A stretch of 64,000 nt of DNA from Sinorhizobium sojae CCBAU 05684 (GCF_002288525.1 NZ_CP023067.1:3079001-3143000); one strand, 5' to 3'. Shown: positions 30,425 to 40,281, counted from the first letter of the stretch. Program-made: numbers and translations. Notes: generated by a model not told the origin, from the sequence alone.

Positions 30425-30931
30425 TCACTTCCAGACGAAGCCGACCTTTTTCAGATGCTTTTCGCCAAAATCCTCCATCCCCTCGGCAATATCGCGGCCG
30501 CCGGCCGACTGGAAGAAATGATAGGCCTGGTCGCTGTCTTCCAGACACCAGACCACGAGGCCGTCGCAGCCGAGCGACTTCAACAGGCTCCTGGCCTCAC
30601 CGAACAGGACCCGCCCGAGGCCCATGCCCTGATATTCGGGGCGAAGGTAGATCTCGTAGATTTCGCCTTCTTGCGGCAGCGCCCGCGCGCGGCTCAGGCC
30701 GAGCGTAGCATAGCCGGCTATCGCGCCCGCGACATCGATGACGAGCAGCGTCGCCGGGCCGCGCGTAGCCTTTCGCCACCACGTTTCGTCGCGGCGATCG
30801 ACCATCCGGATCAGCGGGCGGTGGGGGATAAGGCCACCATAGGCCTGCAGCCAGGAAACGCGATGAACGTCGGCGATCGCCGCCGCCTCGCGTGGCTCCC
30901 CGGGCCTGACCTCGATCGAAACAGTCTTCAT
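30425..30931 (-). CDS. GNAT-family N-acetyltransferase
   Basis: A 168-residue acetyl-CoA-dependent acetyltransferase. Motif A is YLRPEYQGMGLGRVLFGEA, with the acetyl-CoA-binding Q-x-x-G-x-G loop, preceded by GAIAGYATLGL and followed by GLVVWCLEDSDQAYHFFQSAGG (its conserved C-terminal strand-helix). The substrate is unknown. A CtrA-type box lies about 100 bases upstream of its start in the spacer shared with leuC. Confidence 0.9.
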   Translation of the reverse strand: MKTVSIEVRPGEPREAAAIADVHRVSWLQAYGGLIPHRPLIRMVDRRDETWWRKATRGPATLLVIDVAGAIAGYATLGLSRARALPQEGEIYEIYLRPEYQGMGLGRVLFGEARSLLKSLGCDGLVVWCLEDSDQAYHFFQSAGGRDIAEGMEDFGEKHLKKVGFVWK

Positions 30932-31362
30932 GACTCGACTCTAAACAGACGGTGCGGCGAACCGGAATCCCGCCGCGGCTGCTCAGCGGCGTTAACCCAC
31001 AGGCAACTTTAACGGCGCCCAATCGAAGGTTAACGCCTTTTTAACTTTATCCGCAAGCCGGCCGCGAAAGACACACACAGCAAATATCCGCACGCCCGGA
31101 CCGAGGAAGAGATGCGTCCTGGCCCGATCTCGCTGATTGCGAAACCATCGGAAAATTGGTATGAGCACCGGCCATGGAATCCAAATTCGGATGTCGCGAA
31201 CAGCAAATTGTCGTGCTGCAGGATCACAAGCGTCTGCCGGCACGCTTTTTCGCGCGTGTTTGCGGCGCGCTTACGAGCCGCCTATCCTGATCGCTCGATC
31301 AGTGTTGTTTCCGGCCTGCCGCCGGCTTTCCCGTATTCTGACAATTCGATGGACATATCGCC
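30932..31362. other. long shared spacer before leuC
   Basis: This 431-base divergent spacer between the GNAT gene and leuC holds a CtrA-type box (31030-31045) and other GTTAAC-like sequences on the GNAT side. I found no leader peptide with a run of leucine codons, so classical leucine attenuation is not supported. No gene is visible. Confidence 0.5.
31030..31045. promoter_or_regulatory. CtrA-type box (TTAA-N7-TTAAC) in GNAT-leuC spacer
   Basis: TTAACGCCTTTTTAAC matches the full TTAA-N7-TTAAC consensus. It lies 99 bases upstream of the GNAT start and 317 bases upstream of leuC, so the GNAT gene is the nearer candidate target. Sequence match only. Confidence 0.45.
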
Positions 31363-32772
31363 ATGAGCGCACCGCGTACCCTCTATGACAAGATCTGGGA
31401 CGATCACCTGGTAAACCAGCAGGACGACGGCACCTGTCTTCTCTACATCGACCGTCATCTCGTGCATGAGGTGACGAGTCCGCAAGCCTTCGAAGGCCTG
31501 CGCATGGCCGGCCGAAAGGTCCGTGCGCCGGAAAAGACGCTCGCCGTCGTCGACCATAACGTGCCGACCTCGCCGGATCGCCACCTCGGCATCAAGAACG
31601 AGGAAAGCCGCATCCAGGTCGAAGCGCTTGCCAGGAATGCTGCCGATTTCGGCGTCGAATATTATTCCGAGAACGACAGGCGCCAAGGCATCGTGCACAT
31701 TGTCGGCCCCGAGCAGGGCTTCACGCTACCGGGCATGACGATCGTTTGCGGCGATAGCCACACCTCGACCCATGGCGCCTTCGGCGCGCTTGCGCACGGC
31801 ATCGGCACCTCGGAAGTGGAGCACGTGCTGGCGACGCAGACACTGATCCAGAAGAAGGCGAAGAACATGCTGGTGCGCGTCGACGGCCAATTGCCGGCCG
31901 GCGTCACCGCCAAGGACATCATTCTCGCCATCATCGGCGAGATCGGCACGGCCGGCGGCACCGGCCACGTCATCGAGTTCGCCGGCGAAGCGATCCGTTC
32001 GCTCTCGATGGAAGGCCGCATGACCGTCTGCAATATGACGATCGAAGGTGGCGCCCGCGCCGGCCTGATCGCACCGGACGAAACAACCTTCGCCTATATC
32101 AAGGACCGGCCCCGCGCGCCGAAAGGCAAGGCCTGGGACATGGCGCTCGAATACTGGAAGACGCTGCATACGGACGAAGGCGCCCATTATGACCGGGTCG
32201 TCGTGCTCGACGCCGCCAACCTGCCGCCGATCGTCTCCTGGGGCTCCTCGCCGGAAGACGTCGTCTCCGTAGAGGGCGTCGTGCCGAACCCGGACGACAT
32301 TCAGGACGAGACGAAGCGCGCTTCGAAATGGCGAGCCCTTGATTATATGGGCCTGAAGCCGGGTACCAAGATCACCGATATCGGCATTGATCGCGTTTTC
32401 ATCGGCTCGTGCACCAATGGCCGCATCGAGGACCTGCGCGCCGTCGCCAAGGTTGTCGAGGGCCGTAAGGTCGCCTCGACCGTCTCGGCAATGATCGTGC
32501 CTGGCTCCGGCCTCGTAAAGGAGCAGGCCGAAGCGGAAGGCCTCGACAAGATCTTCAAGGAAGCGGGTTTCGACTGGCGCGAGCCGGGCTGCTCCATGTG
32601 CCTGGCGATGAACGACGACCGGCTGAAGCCGGGCGAGCGCTGCGCCTCGACTTCGAACCGCAATTTCGAAGGCCGGCAGGGCTTCAAGGGGCGCACCCAT
32701 CTGGTCTCCCCTGCAATGGCCGCCGCCGCCGCGGTAGCAGGCCATTTCGTCGACATTCGCGAGTGGAAATAG
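31363..32772 (+). CDS. leuC: 3-isopropylmalate dehydratase large subunit
   Basis: Aconitase-family [4Fe-4S] enzyme converting 2- to 3-isopropylmalate in leucine synthesis, working with LeuD (encoded at 59518 here, not next door). The 469-residue product starts [14 protein letters not shown] and shows [14 protein letters not shown], the first cluster cysteine in [14 protein letters not shown], the other two in [13 protein letters not shown], and the C-terminal [11 protein letters not shown]. Confidence 0.98.
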   Translation: MSAPRTLYDKIWDDHLVNQQDDGTCLLYIDRHLVHEVTSPQAFEGLRMAGRKVRAPEKTLAVVDHNVPTSPDRHLGIKNEESRIQVEALARNAADFGVEYYSENDRRQGIVHIVGPEQGFTLPGMTIVCGDSHTSTHGAFGALAHGIGTSEVEHVLATQTLIQKKAKNMLVRVDGQLPAGVTAKDIILAIIGEIGTAGGTGHVIEFAGEAIRSLSMEGRMTVCNMTIEGGARAGLIAPDETTFAYIKDRPRAPKGKAWDMALEYWKTLHTDEGAHYDRVVVLDAANLPPIVSWGSSPEDVVSVEGVVPNPDDIQDETKRASKWRALDYMGLKPGTKITDIGIDRVFIGSCTNGRIEDLRAVAKVVEGRKVASTVSAMIVPGSGLVKEQAEAEGLDKIFKEAGFDWREPGCSMCLAMNDDRLKPGERCASTSNRNFEGRQGFKGRTHLVSPAMAAAAAVAGHFVDIREWK

Positions 32773-32826
32773 GCCTGTTCTAGCTTTGTGGCTTCGGGGT
32801 TACCCCTCTCAAGCCCTTCATTTTCA

Positions 32827-32853
32827 CCCCTCCCCAAAAGGGGGAGGGGTTTT
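32827..32853 (+). terminator. intrinsic terminator-like hairpin after leuC
   Basis: CCCCTCCCC-aaaag-GGGGAGGGG is followed by TTTT, 55 bases after the leuC stop. It also belongs to the GC-rich intergenic repeat type seen in rhizobia, so repeat and terminator roles overlap. The rest of the spacer to 33059 holds related sequence (about 32937-32968). Confidence 0.6.
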
Positions 32854-33059
32854 CTGTGCTGCGCCGCTCCGTCCATTCTTCATCGTTGCCGAGGCCTCAC
32901 CGAACCGGAGACTTAAAGGAAGGCCGCGCGCGGATGCCGGGCCCCTCCCCTTGTAGTGAGGGATTGGGGTAGTCGAGTTTCTTCCCGCTTCTCCGGGAGA
33001 CAAGCGGCACCGGCGGTGCGACAATGGTCGAGTGCCCTGGTCATAGACGAAGAACAGCC

Positions 33060-33596
33060 ATGTCCAATCGCCCTTTGCCGCAAAAGCTCCGCCTCATGCT
33101 GCTCCGCCACGCCAAGTCCGGTTGGCCGGAGGGGGTTGCCGATCATCGCCGACCGCTGGCGGAGCGCGGGCGAAAGGCCGCACGGGTCATCGGCGCCTAT
33201 ATGGCCGAGCACGGGCTCGTCCCGGACCTCGCGATCGTCTCGACCGCTCGGCGCGCGGAGGAGACTTGGGAGATCGTCTCCGACGCACTGCCGGCAAGCG
33301 TCACGGCTCGCGATGCCGTCGGCATCTACGAGGTGGCGGCACCGGCCATACTCAAGGTCGTGCGTGACGTGGAGCCCTGGGTCAGCTGCCTTCTGCTCGT
33401 GGGTCACAATCCGGGAATGGCGGAACTGGCGCTACTGCTCGCCGGCGGCGGCGAAGATTTGCCGCGCCTCAGGGAGAAATTTCCGACGGCCGGGCTGGCC
33501 GTGATCGATTTCGAGGCCGAGAAGTGGACGGATGTCGCACCCGGAAAGGGCCGCCTCGTCCGCTTCGTCACACCGCGCCTACTGGAGGCCAAATGA
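33060..33596 (+). CDS. SixA-like histidine phosphatase
   Basis: A 178-residue phosphohistidine phosphatase of the SixA branch of the histidine phosphatase superfamily. The phosphate-accepting histidine is in LMLLRHAKSGWPEG, with the second histidine in LLVGHNPGMAELALLL. SixA proteins dephosphorylate HPt domains or PTS components; the target here is unknown. I chose the ATG at 33060 (MSNRPLPQK), after a weak GAAGAA; an in-frame start at 33024 lies in repeat-like sequence. Confidence 0.9.
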   Translation: MSNRPLPQKLRLMLLRHAKSGWPEGVADHRRPLAERGRKAARVIGAYMAEHGLVPDLAIVSTARRAEETWEIVSDALPASVTARDAVGIYEVAAPAILKVVRDVEPWVSCLLLVGHNPGMAELALLLAGGGEDLPRLREKFPTAGLAVIDFEAEKWTDVAPGKGRLVRFVTPRLLEAK

Positions 33597-33636
33597 CTGC
33601 AGCGCCGTGCGTATTTGAGCTCGCCCAGGGATCAAC

Positions 33637-34191
33637 TCAGAGGACCTTCACCACCATGCCCGCGCGCATGTGCCGGATCAGGCGTTTCATCGCAGGCAGG
33701 CTGACGGCAACGCAACCTTGCGTCGGTTCATAGCCGGGGCGTATGAGGTGGAAGAAGATGGCGGAACCCACATGGCGGCGCCGGGACGAGATGTTCCAGT
33801 CCATCACCAGGCAGACATCATAGAGCCCGTCGTCCCGCATCAGCGCCTCATGGCTCCAGGAAAACGGGGCCCTGACCGGACGGTTGTAGCAGGCATGGTT
33901 TGGGGCGTCGCACCAAAGCATCTCGCGTCGCGTTGCCATTACCGGCAGGCGCGTCGGCGGCAGGCGAACACGATCCCGCCGCACATAACCGCCGATCAGC
34001 CTCATCGACCCGCGCGGCGTCGCGCCATCGCCTTCGCGCTTCAGGGCGGTTACGCCGCCTCGTCCGATCGCCGCCTCGACGGTGCCGCCGCCGAATTGGA
34101 CGAGCGCCCGCCTGCGGTCGCGCGGTGCGGCTCTCACGAGGATCATCGAAAATGTTGCCGAGCTCGCCCCCGGCTTTTTCCTACGCATCAT
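33637..34191 (-). CDS. L,D-transpeptidase (YkuD)-fold protein
   Basis: About 184 residues of a YkuD-type domain, the fold that makes 3-3 cross-links in peptidoglycan or anchors lipoproteins. The likely catalytic histidine is in SAIFFHLIRPG and the nucleophile cysteine in TQGCVAVSLPAM. This differs from the classical SHGCVR motif: the arginine is replaced by alanine, as in the COG3786-like branch. No signal peptide is clear, although two in-frame ATGs (34191, 34188) and a longer reading to 34248 leave the N-terminus uncertain. It is divergent from the response-regulator gene. Confidence 0.82.
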   Translation of the reverse strand: MMRRKKPGASSATFSMILVRAAPRDRRRALVQFGGGTVEAAIGRGGVTALKREGDGATPRGSMRLIGGYVRRDRVRLPPTRLPVMATRREMLWCDAPNHACYNRPVRAPFSWSHEALMRDDGLYDVCLVMDWNISSRRRHVGSAIFFHLIRPGYEPTQGCVAVSLPAMKRLIRHMRAGMVVKVL

Positions 34192-34333
34192 TCTCACAGT
34201 TTTTTGCCTTGCCGTGATCCCGTCGCGACCATAGGCATGATTGCACATATAAAGGCTGCAAGCGGCCGCCGCGCTTTGCCAAGAGCGGTATTTGAGCTAG
34301 TTTTGAATCAGGAAGCAAACAGGAATTGTCCCC

Positions 34334-35017
34334 ATGGCGACCCGTACCATTCTCCTTGTCGACGATGACAATGACCTGCGTGAGACGTTGATAGAGCAGC
34401 TCTCGCTCTATGAGGAATTCGACCTTCTGCAGGAGGCCACCGCCGGCAAGGGCATACAGACGGCACGCTCCCGCCAGGTCGATCTCCTCATCATGGATGT
34501 CGGGTTGCCGGACATGGACGGGCGCGAGGCCGTGAAGCTGCTGCGCAAGGGCGGGTTCAAGGCGCCTATCATCATGCTCACCGGCCACGACACCGATTCG
34601 GACACGATTCTCGGGCTCGAGGCCGGTGCCAACGATTATGTCAGCAAGCCCTTCCGTTTTGCGGTGCTCTTGGCCCGCATCCGCGCCCAGCTTCGCCAGC
34701 ACGAGCAGAGCGAAGACGCCACCTTCAGCGTCGGCCCCTACACCTTCAAGCCGAGCCAGAAGCTCTTGACCATGGAAAATGGCCAAAAGATCCGCCTGAC
34801 GGAGAAGGAGGCGGCGATCATTCGCTATCTCTACCGCGCCGACCAGAAGGTGGTGACCCGCGACGTGCTGCTCGAGGAGGTCTGGGGCTACAATTCCGGC
34901 GTGACGACGCATACGCTGGAAACGCATGTCTACCGCCTTCGCCAGAAAATCGAGCGCGACCCTTCCAACGCGGAAATTTTGGTGACAGAGAACGGCGGTT
35001 ACAAGATCGTTCCGTAA
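34334..35017 (+). CDS. OmpR-family response regulator, CenR/OtpR type
   Basis: A 227-residue two-component regulator. The receiver domain has the acidic pair DDD at residues 10-12, the phospho-acceptor aspartate in LLIMDVGLPDMDG, Thr in MLTGHD and Lys in YVSKPF. The C-terminal winged-helix DNA-binding domain ends LETHVYRLRQKIE and NGGYKIVP. It most resembles Caulobacter CenR and Brucella OtpR, which control envelope functions. No histidine kinase lies next to it. A cyclic-nucleotide-binding gene follows, as reported for Brucella otpR. Confidence 0.88.
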   Translation: MATRTILLVDDDNDLRETLIEQLSLYEEFDLLQEATAGKGIQTARSRQVDLLIMDVGLPDMDGREAVKLLRKGGFKAPIIMLTGHDTDSDTILGLEAGANDYVSKPFRFAVLLARIRAQLRQHEQSEDATFSVGPYTFKPSQKLLTMENGQKIRLTEKEAAIIRYLYRADQKVVTRDVLLEEVWGYNSGVTTHTLETHVYRLRQKIERDPSNAEILVTENGGYKIVP

Positions 35018-35072
35018 ACCGGACCACGGCGGGTCGTGAACCGCTCATCCACCGATCCAGGAGTATCGCCGC

Positions 35073-35528
35073 TTGGGGCTCAATGACGATATCGCGCTTC
35101 TGTCCAACGTCTCGCTCTTTGCGGATATTGGCGAAGACAAGCTGCGGCTGATCGCCTTCGGCGCCGAGCGCCGCCGCGTCGCCAAGGGGCATGAGCTTTT
35201 CCGGGAAGGGGCGCCGGCCGACTGCGCCTATGCGGTAGCGTCTGGACGCTTTTCCCTTACGAAGGCCGGTCCCGAAGGCAAGCCGCAGCCCATCGGCACC
35301 GCGGCTCGCGGTACGCTGCTCTCGGAGCTGGCGCTGATATCCATGGTCGAACGCAAATTCACGGCGACCGCCGATGAGGACAGCGAAGTGATCCGCATCA
35401 ATCGGCCGCTCTTCCGCCGTATGCTGGAGGAATATCCGGAAGTCACCGCCATGGTCGAGGCCCGCATCCGCGAGAATATCCAGGCGATGATCCGCCGAGT
35501 CGAAGCGCTCGCCGGACGATTTGCCTGA
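35073..35528 (+). CDS. cyclic-nucleotide-binding (CRP-like) domain protein without DNA-binding domain
   Basis: A 151-residue protein holding only a cNMP-binding jelly-roll domain and its C-helix: VSLFADIGEDKLRLIAFG, GHELFREGAPADCAYAVASG, LLSELALIS. The helix-turn-helix of CRP/FNR proteins is absent. The start is a TTG at 35073, chosen because AGGAG stands 9 bases before it. It follows the CenR/OtpR-type regulator by 55 bases, suggesting a functional pair, though how the two cooperate is not established. Whether it binds cAMP, cGMP or nothing cannot be told. Confidence 0.88.
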   Translation: MGLNDDIALLSNVSLFADIGEDKLRLIAFGAERRRVAKGHELFREGAPADCAYAVASGRFSLTKAGPEGKPQPIGTAARGTLLSELALISMVERKFTATADEDSEVIRINRPLFRRMLEEYPEVTAMVEARIRENIQAMIRRVEALAGRFA

Positions 35529-35615
35529 CGGGAACCTCGTCGGCAAGCGGGCGAAGGTGACCCGGCCCCGCTCATCCCGCTGCGCGTCTGGAGTTGGGCG
35601 CGGGCGGCAAGCCCC

Positions 35616-36422
35616 TCAAAAATCGAAATGTGCGATCACCGGGACGTGGTCGGACGGACGGTCCCAGCCGCGGGCTTCCCGCAGGATGTCTACGCGGGCG
35701 AGCTGGCGCGCCAGGTCGGCGGACGACCAGATGTGATCGAGCCTTCGCCCGCGGTCGGCCGCGGCCCAGTCCTTCGCCCGATAGCTCCACCAGGTGTAAA
35801 GCCTCTCCGGCGGCGGCGTGTGCTGTCGCATCAGGTCGACCCAGGCGCCGCCCGCCATCACCGCGGCCAGGCCGTCGGTCTCGATCGGAGTGTGGCTGAC
35901 GATCTTCAGGAGCTGCTTGTGCGACCAGACGTCGTGCTCGAGTGGCGCAATATTGAGATCGCCGACGAGGACCGACGAAATGCCCTCTTCGGCCTCCGCA
36001 TGCAGAAGCTTCATTTCGTCGACGAAATCCAGTTTATGGCCGAACTTGGGATTGATTGCCCGGTCCGGTTCGTCGCCGCCTGCCGGCACATAGAAGTTGT
36101 GCAGTCGGATCTTCTTGCCGCCAGCCTCGAAGAGGACAGAGAGATGACGCGCGTCGCCGACGCCGCAATAGTCGCGGCGGTCGGTCAGCTCATGCAGCGG
36201 CAAGCGGGAAATGGTGGCGACGCCGTGATAGCCCTTCTGCCCATGTATCTCGATATAGTTGTAGCCGAGTCTCCTGAGCGGGGCCGAAGGAAATTGCTCG
36301 TTCGGGCACTTGGTTTCCTGCAGACAGAGGATGTCCGGCTGCCACTGCTCCAGGAAACGGGCCACGAGCGGCATTCGCAGCCGAACGGAGTTGATGTTCC
36401 ACGTGGCGATGGAAAGGGCCAT
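35616..36422 (-). CDS. xthA: exodeoxyribonuclease III
   Basis: AP endonuclease/3'-5' exonuclease of base-excision repair. The 268-residue product has IATWNINSVRLRMP, the metal-binding glutamate in LCLQETK, VLVGDLNIAP with the catalytic Asp-Asn, RRLDHIW and the final SDHVPVIAHF. It is normal in length and has its own promoter region between it and the lolA-like gene. Confidence 0.96.
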   Translation of the reverse strand: MALSIATWNINSVRLRMPLVARFLEQWQPDILCLQETKCPNEQFPSAPLRRLGYNYIEIHGQKGYHGVATISRLPLHELTDRRDYCGVGDARHLSVLFEAGGKKIRLHNFYVPAGGDEPDRAINPKFGHKLDFVDEMKLLHAEAEEGISSVLVGDLNIAPLEHDVWSHKQLLKIVSHTPIETDGLAAVMAGGAWVDLMRQHTPPPERLYTWWSYRAKDWAAADRGRRLDHIWSSADLARQLARVDILREARGWDRPSDHVPVIAHFDF

Positions 36423-36514
36423 TCCTCGTTCCTTTGGAGATGTCGCCGGCGAGGGAGATGCGTCCGGCAGCGCGGGAGCGTTTTAAACAGGTCTGGCGCC
36501 TTTCGGCAAGTCGT

Positions 36515-36540
36515 GAAAAAGGCCGCCCGAAGGCGGCCTG
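36515..36540 (-). terminator. intrinsic terminator of the lolA-like gene
   Basis: On the minus strand AGGCCGCC-TTCG-GGCGGCCT forms a perfect 8-bp stem with a TTCG tetraloop, followed by TTTTTC. It lies about 65 bases past the stop of the lolA-like gene. Confidence 0.8.
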
Positions 36541-36572
36541 CAAAGGCAATGATCGGTCCGGCCACCCGTGAC

Positions 36573-36600
36573 GGCGCCGCGCGTCTTTTCAAACGCTGAT
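36573..36600. repeat. partial mosaic repeat
   Basis: CGGCGCCGCGCGTCTTTTCAAACGC matches the core of the GCGCCGCGC-type module, ending at the stop of the lolA-like gene. Only the first half of the module is present. Confidence 0.55.
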
Positions 36601-36603
36601 TCG

Positions 36604-37266
36604 CTAGCCGCCGCCCTTGTTACGCACCTCGTCATAGGGAATGCGGAAGACCTTGTCGTCCAGCTGCAGCCCGGTTCTGACATTGAAGATCATCACGGAC
36701 GTGTCCTTCCTCTGCGCGTCGGTGATCGTCCATTGCCGCAGATCATAGGTCCTGGGGTCGAACATCATCGTGATCGTCGAATCGCCGAAGACCGAACGGT
36801 CGCCCAGCACGATGGTGATGAGGTCGGACTCTTCGCGGACGGCGCGCACCATCCGGCTGCTGAGATCTATCCTCTCGCTGAGCAAGAGGTTCAGCGGCGT
36901 CTTTGACAGCGGATAGATATCCCAGGTCTTAAGCTTCATGTTGCCGATGACGACCGACTTGCCATCGGCGATCACCCGCATCGGCGAGGGAGCCTCATAA
37001 TTGAAGCGGATACGCCCCGGGCGGCGGATAAAGAATTTCCCGCCGGTCTGTTCGCCGCGCGGTCCGAACTGCACGAACTCGCCCGCCATGGTCTTCACCG
37101 ACGAGAAGTGATCGGCGATCTTCTGGGCGACGCCGGACGCCTGCGCCGAGGCGTGCGACGCATTGAGCAACGTGCCGGCCGTTCCGGCGAAAGCCGCCAG
37201 GCCGCAAACGAAGACGCGCCGCGAGATCGCCAGATTTCCGTCTTCGACGGTTTTTGTCTCTGTCAT
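36604..37266 (-). CDS. LolA-family outer-membrane lipoprotein carrier-like protein
   Basis: A 220-residue exported protein of the LolA fold, which ferries lipoproteins across the periplasm. The N-terminus ISRRVFVCGLAAFAGTAG has a twin-arginine look followed by a cleavage-like ASA (about residue 42), so Tat export is possible. The fold marks are MAGEFVQFGPRGEQTGGKFF, RPGRIRFNYEAPSP and LGDRSVFGDSTITMMFD. I chose the ATG at 37266, which has AAGGAG 6 bases before it. It follows ftsK in the same direction. That arrangement (ftsK then lolA) is common in proteobacteria and supports a true LolA role. Confidence 0.87.
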   Translation of the reverse strand: MTETKTVEDGNLAISRRVFVCGLAAFAGTAGTLLNASHASAQASGVAQKIADHFSSVKTMAGEFVQFGPRGEQTGGKFFIRRPGRIRFNYEAPSPMRVIADGKSVVIGNMKLKTWDIYPLSKTPLNLLLSERIDLSSRMVRAVREESDLITIVLGDRSVFGDSTITMMFDPRTYDLRQWTITDAQRKDTSVMIFNVRTGLQLDDKVFRIPYDEVRNKGGG

Positions 37267-37383
37267 CGCAGTCTCCTTCATATCAGGGTCATTTGGAGCG
37301 CAAGTGGGGCGTCTTCAAGGCGCTGCCAGACGCTGGAACGCCTCGTGGTCAAATGATCGTGACCGGCGGGGCGGAAGTCCGGA

Positions 37384-40029
37384 TCAGCGGCCGGAAATCT
37401 CCGCTTCCGTCGGCACCAGGATCTCGCGCTTGCCGGCGTGGTTAGCCGGGCCGATGATCCCCTCCTGTTCCATCCTCTCGATCAGCGAGGCTGCCCGATT
37501 ATAACCTATTCCGAGCCGCCGCTGCACATAGGAGGTCGAAGCCTTGCCGTCGCGCAGTACGATCGCCACCGCCTGGTCATAAGGATCCTCGGAATCGGCC
37601 AGATTGGACGTGCCGGCCGGACCCTCGCCGTCCTCCTCGTCGTCCTCAGTGATCGCGTCGAGATATTGCGGCGTCCCCTGAGTCTTCAGATAGGCCACGA
37701 CCTCCTCGACTTCCGTGTCGGAAACGAAGGGGCCGTGCACGCGCTGGATGCGCCCGCCGCCGGCCATGTAGAGCATGTCGCCCTGGCCGAGCAGTTGCTC
37801 CGCCCCCTGCTCTCCGAGGATCGTGCGGCTGTCGATCTTCGACGTCACCTGGAAGGAGATGCGGGTCGGGAAGTTCGCCTTGATCGTACCGGTGATGACA
37901 TCGACCGAGGGGCGCTGCGTTGCCATGATGACATGAATGCCGGCCGCGCGCGCCATCTGGGCGAGCCGCTGCACGGCGCCTTCGATGTCCTTGCCGGCTA
38001 CCATCATCAGGTCGGCCATCTCGTCGATGATCACGACGATGTAGGGCATCGGCGAAAGGTCGAACTCTTCCGTCTCGTAGATCGCCTCGCCGGTCTGGCG
38101 GTCGAACCCGGTCTGGACGGTGCGGGTGATCGCCTCGCCCTTGGCGAGCGCCTGCTCGACGCGGCTGTTGAAGCCGTCGATGTTGCGCACGCCGATCTTC
38201 GACATCTTCTTGTAGCGTTCCTCCATCTCGCGGACGGTCCATTTCAACGCCACGACCGCTTTCTTCGGGTCGGTCACGACCGGCGAGAGCAAGTGCGGAA
38301 TGCCGTCATAGACGGAGAGTTCCAGCATCTTCGGATCGATCATGATCAGCCGGCATTGTTCCGGGGTGAGCCGGTAGAGCAGCGACAGGATCATGGTATT
38401 GATCGCCACCGATTTACCCGAGCCGGTGGTGCCGGCGACGAGCAGATGCGGCATCTTGGCGAGGTCGGCGATCACCGGTTCGCCGCCGATCGTCTTGCCG
38501 AGCGCCATGGCGAGCTTGGTCTTGGTCGTCTCGAAATCGCGCGAGCCGATCATTTCGCGCAGATACACCATTTCGCGCCGCTGGTTGGGCAGTTCGATGC
38601 CGATGGCGTTGCGGCCCGGCACGACGGCGACACGGGCGGCGATCGCACTCATCGAACGGGCGATATCGTCGGCAAGTCCGATGACGCGAGACGACTTGAT
38701 GCCGGGTGCCGGTTCCAGCTCATAGAGCGTTACGACCGGGCCCGGGCGGACGTGGATGATCTCGCCCTTGACGCCGAAATCCTCGAGCACGCCTTCCAAC
38801 ATCCGGGCATTCTGCTCGAGTGCGTCTGCCGAAAGCGAGGCATCGCGTGCGACGTTTTTCGGTTCCGCGAGGAAATGGATCGGCGGAAGCGCGAAATCGT
38901 CCTCGTCGACGAAGGAGCGTTGCGCCTCGCGCTCGACGCGCTGGCCGCTCTTCGGCCGCGGCGCCGGTGCGACGACGCGCGATCCCGCCTTCGCGATCAT
39001 GCTCTTCGGAGGCGCGGCTTTCGGGGCCCAATCGGCGGCGACGTCGTCGTCCTCGTCGTCCGGCAGGATTCCGGCGGGCCGTTCGTCGATGTCGAAGGGC
39101 GGATCGTCGTCATCTATGACGATCGACGGCGGCCTTACGATGCGGCGCTCCGCGCGATCGAGCGACGGCTCGATGCGGTCGGCGGCCGCCACCGCCTTCG
39201 GCCGTACGGGCTCGTTGAGCGTGCCGAATTCGTCATTGTTGAAATCATAAGGGTCGTCCGGCCGTTTGGCGGAACGGGAAGCACTCATGCCGAGAGCCCG
39301 ACGGAGACGGGCCTGCGCGGTGAAGCGCATATGGGCGAGCGATCCCATCAGGAGGGTCAGCGGACCTTCGTCGTCCTCGTCCTCGAGTTCGTCCCGGATG
39401 GTGCGCGCCTTGCTCGCAGCCGGCTCCGGTGCCGGCTCCTCCTCGTCCTCCTCGCTGGCGCCGATGAGACCGGCGCTGTAGACGAGCGCCCCGGCGGCCG
39501 GCGCGAAAAAGAGGCAGGCGAGCACCGTCGCGAAGGTGCCGGTCGGGAAGGAACCTGTGAAAAGCGCCGGAAAGCGCAGGATCATATCGCCGAACACGCC
39601 GCCGAGGCCGTTCGGCAAGGGCCAGGTGACGGGCGCGGGCACGCAGCTCAGTGCCGCGCTCGCCAGCACCGATCCGAGAAACCAGAATCCGAGCCGCTTC
39701 AGCACCTTGTCGAAGCGCTTGTTGCCGATCAGGACGAGAGCCCAGGCCACGACCGGCAGCAGCGCCACGACGCTGGCCAGGCCGAAGAACTGCATGAAGA
39801 TATCCGCGAAAGCCGCGCCGCCATAGCCAAGCAGGTTGGTCGGCTCCGCAGAGGTGGCATAGGAAAAGCTCGGATCGGAAACATTCCAGGTCGAGAGTGC
39901 GGCAACCGCGAGCGCCAGCGCAGTGAAAAGTGCAAAACCCGCCAGCGACGCCACCTGGCGCCACAGGAAGGTGCTCAGCACAAACCGGTTGGAACGGCTG
40001 TCAAGCGTTGCGGTACTGCTTCTGCTCAT
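37384..40029 (-). CDS. ftsK: DNA translocase FtsK
   Basis: Septum-located DNA pump that clears and resolves chromosome ends at division. The 881-residue product has four N-terminal membrane helices, a Pro/Asp/Glu-rich linker (about residues 200-370), the motor with Walker [17 protein letters not shown] and Walker [17 protein letters not shown], and the gamma winged-helix domain ([25 protein letters not shown]) that reads KOPS sites. The start at 40029 ([11 protein letters not shown]) is preferred over in-frame readings to 40104. A CtrA-type box lies 159 bases upstream. Confidence 0.97.
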   Translation of the reverse strand: MSRSSTATLDSRSNRFVLSTFLWRQVASLAGFALFTALALAVAALSTWNVSDPSFSYATSAEPTNLLGYGGAAFADIFMQFFGLASVVALLPVVAWALVLIGNKRFDKVLKRLGFWFLGSVLASAALSCVPAPVTWPLPNGLGGVFGDMILRFPALFTGSFPTGTFATVLACLFFAPAAGALVYSAGLIGASEEDEEEPAPEPAASKARTIRDELEDEDDEGPLTLLMGSLAHMRFTAQARLRRALGMSASRSAKRPDDPYDFNNDEFGTLNEPVRPKAVAAADRIEPSLDRAERRIVRPPSIVIDDDDPPFDIDERPAGILPDDEDDDVAADWAPKAAPPKSMIAKAGSRVVAPAPRPKSGQRVEREAQRSFVDEDDFALPPIHFLAEPKNVARDASLSADALEQNARMLEGVLEDFGVKGEIIHVRPGPVVTLYELEPAPGIKSSRVIGLADDIARSMSAIAARVAVVPGRNAIGIELPNQRREMVYLREMIGSRDFETTKTKLAMALGKTIGGEPVIADLAKMPHLLVAGTTGSGKSVAINTMILSLLYRLTPEQCRLIMIDPKMLELSVYDGIPHLLSPVVTDPKKAVVALKWTVREMEERYKKMSKIGVRNIDGFNSRVEQALAKGEAITRTVQTGFDRQTGEAIYETEEFDLSPMPYIVVIIDEMADLMMVAGKDIEGAVQRLAQMARAAGIHVIMATQRPSVDVITGTIKANFPTRISFQVTSKIDSRTILGEQGAEQLLGQGDMLYMAGGGRIQRVHGPFVSDTEVEEVVAYLKTQGTPQYLDAITEDDEEDGEGPAGTSNLADSEDPYDQAVAIVLRDGKASTSYVQRRLGIGYNRAASLIERMEQEGIIGPANHAGKREILVPTEAEISGR

Positions 40030-40187
40030 GTTGCCTGCTGCCCGTTTCGATCTGCCGGACCACGTCGGGGACGAACGTTCCGGTCGATATTGATTCCGGA
40101 ACATGCCGTCCGCCTGCCGACATCGGCGCCGAATCGGTACGCTCCGGACACATTGCGTGCCATTGGATCAACCTAAGCGGAGGCCGG

Positions 40188-40203
40188 TTAATGCCACATT
40201 AAC
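40188..40203. promoter_or_regulatory. CtrA-type box (TTAA-N7-TTAAC) upstream of ftsK
   Basis: TTAATGCCACATTAAC matches the full consensus. It lies between the amtB terminator and the ftsK start, 159 bases from the latter, in a spacer that can serve only ftsK. Sequence match only. Confidence 0.5.
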
Positions 40204-40251
40204 CATGCGCGTGTGCGGACGAAATCGCGGGTGGAGGAAACACTGCCCTTG

Positions 40252-40281
40252 AAAAAAAGCCCGGATCGCAACGATCCGGGC
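40252..40281 (-). terminator. intrinsic terminator of glnK-amtB
   Basis: On the minus strand GCCCGGATCG-TTG-CGATCCGGGC gives a perfect 10-bp stem, followed directly by seven T residues. It is about 70 bases past the amtB stop and is the strongest terminator in the window. Confidence 0.92.

Noticed and set aside
30932..31362. Leucine attenuator before leuC
   Set aside because: No short reading frame with consecutive leucine codons followed by a terminator was found.
37438..40176. 912-codon rightward open frame opposite ftsK
   Set aside because: Complete overlap with ftsK, which has clear motor motifs; the antisense product is low-complexity Arg/His/Asp.
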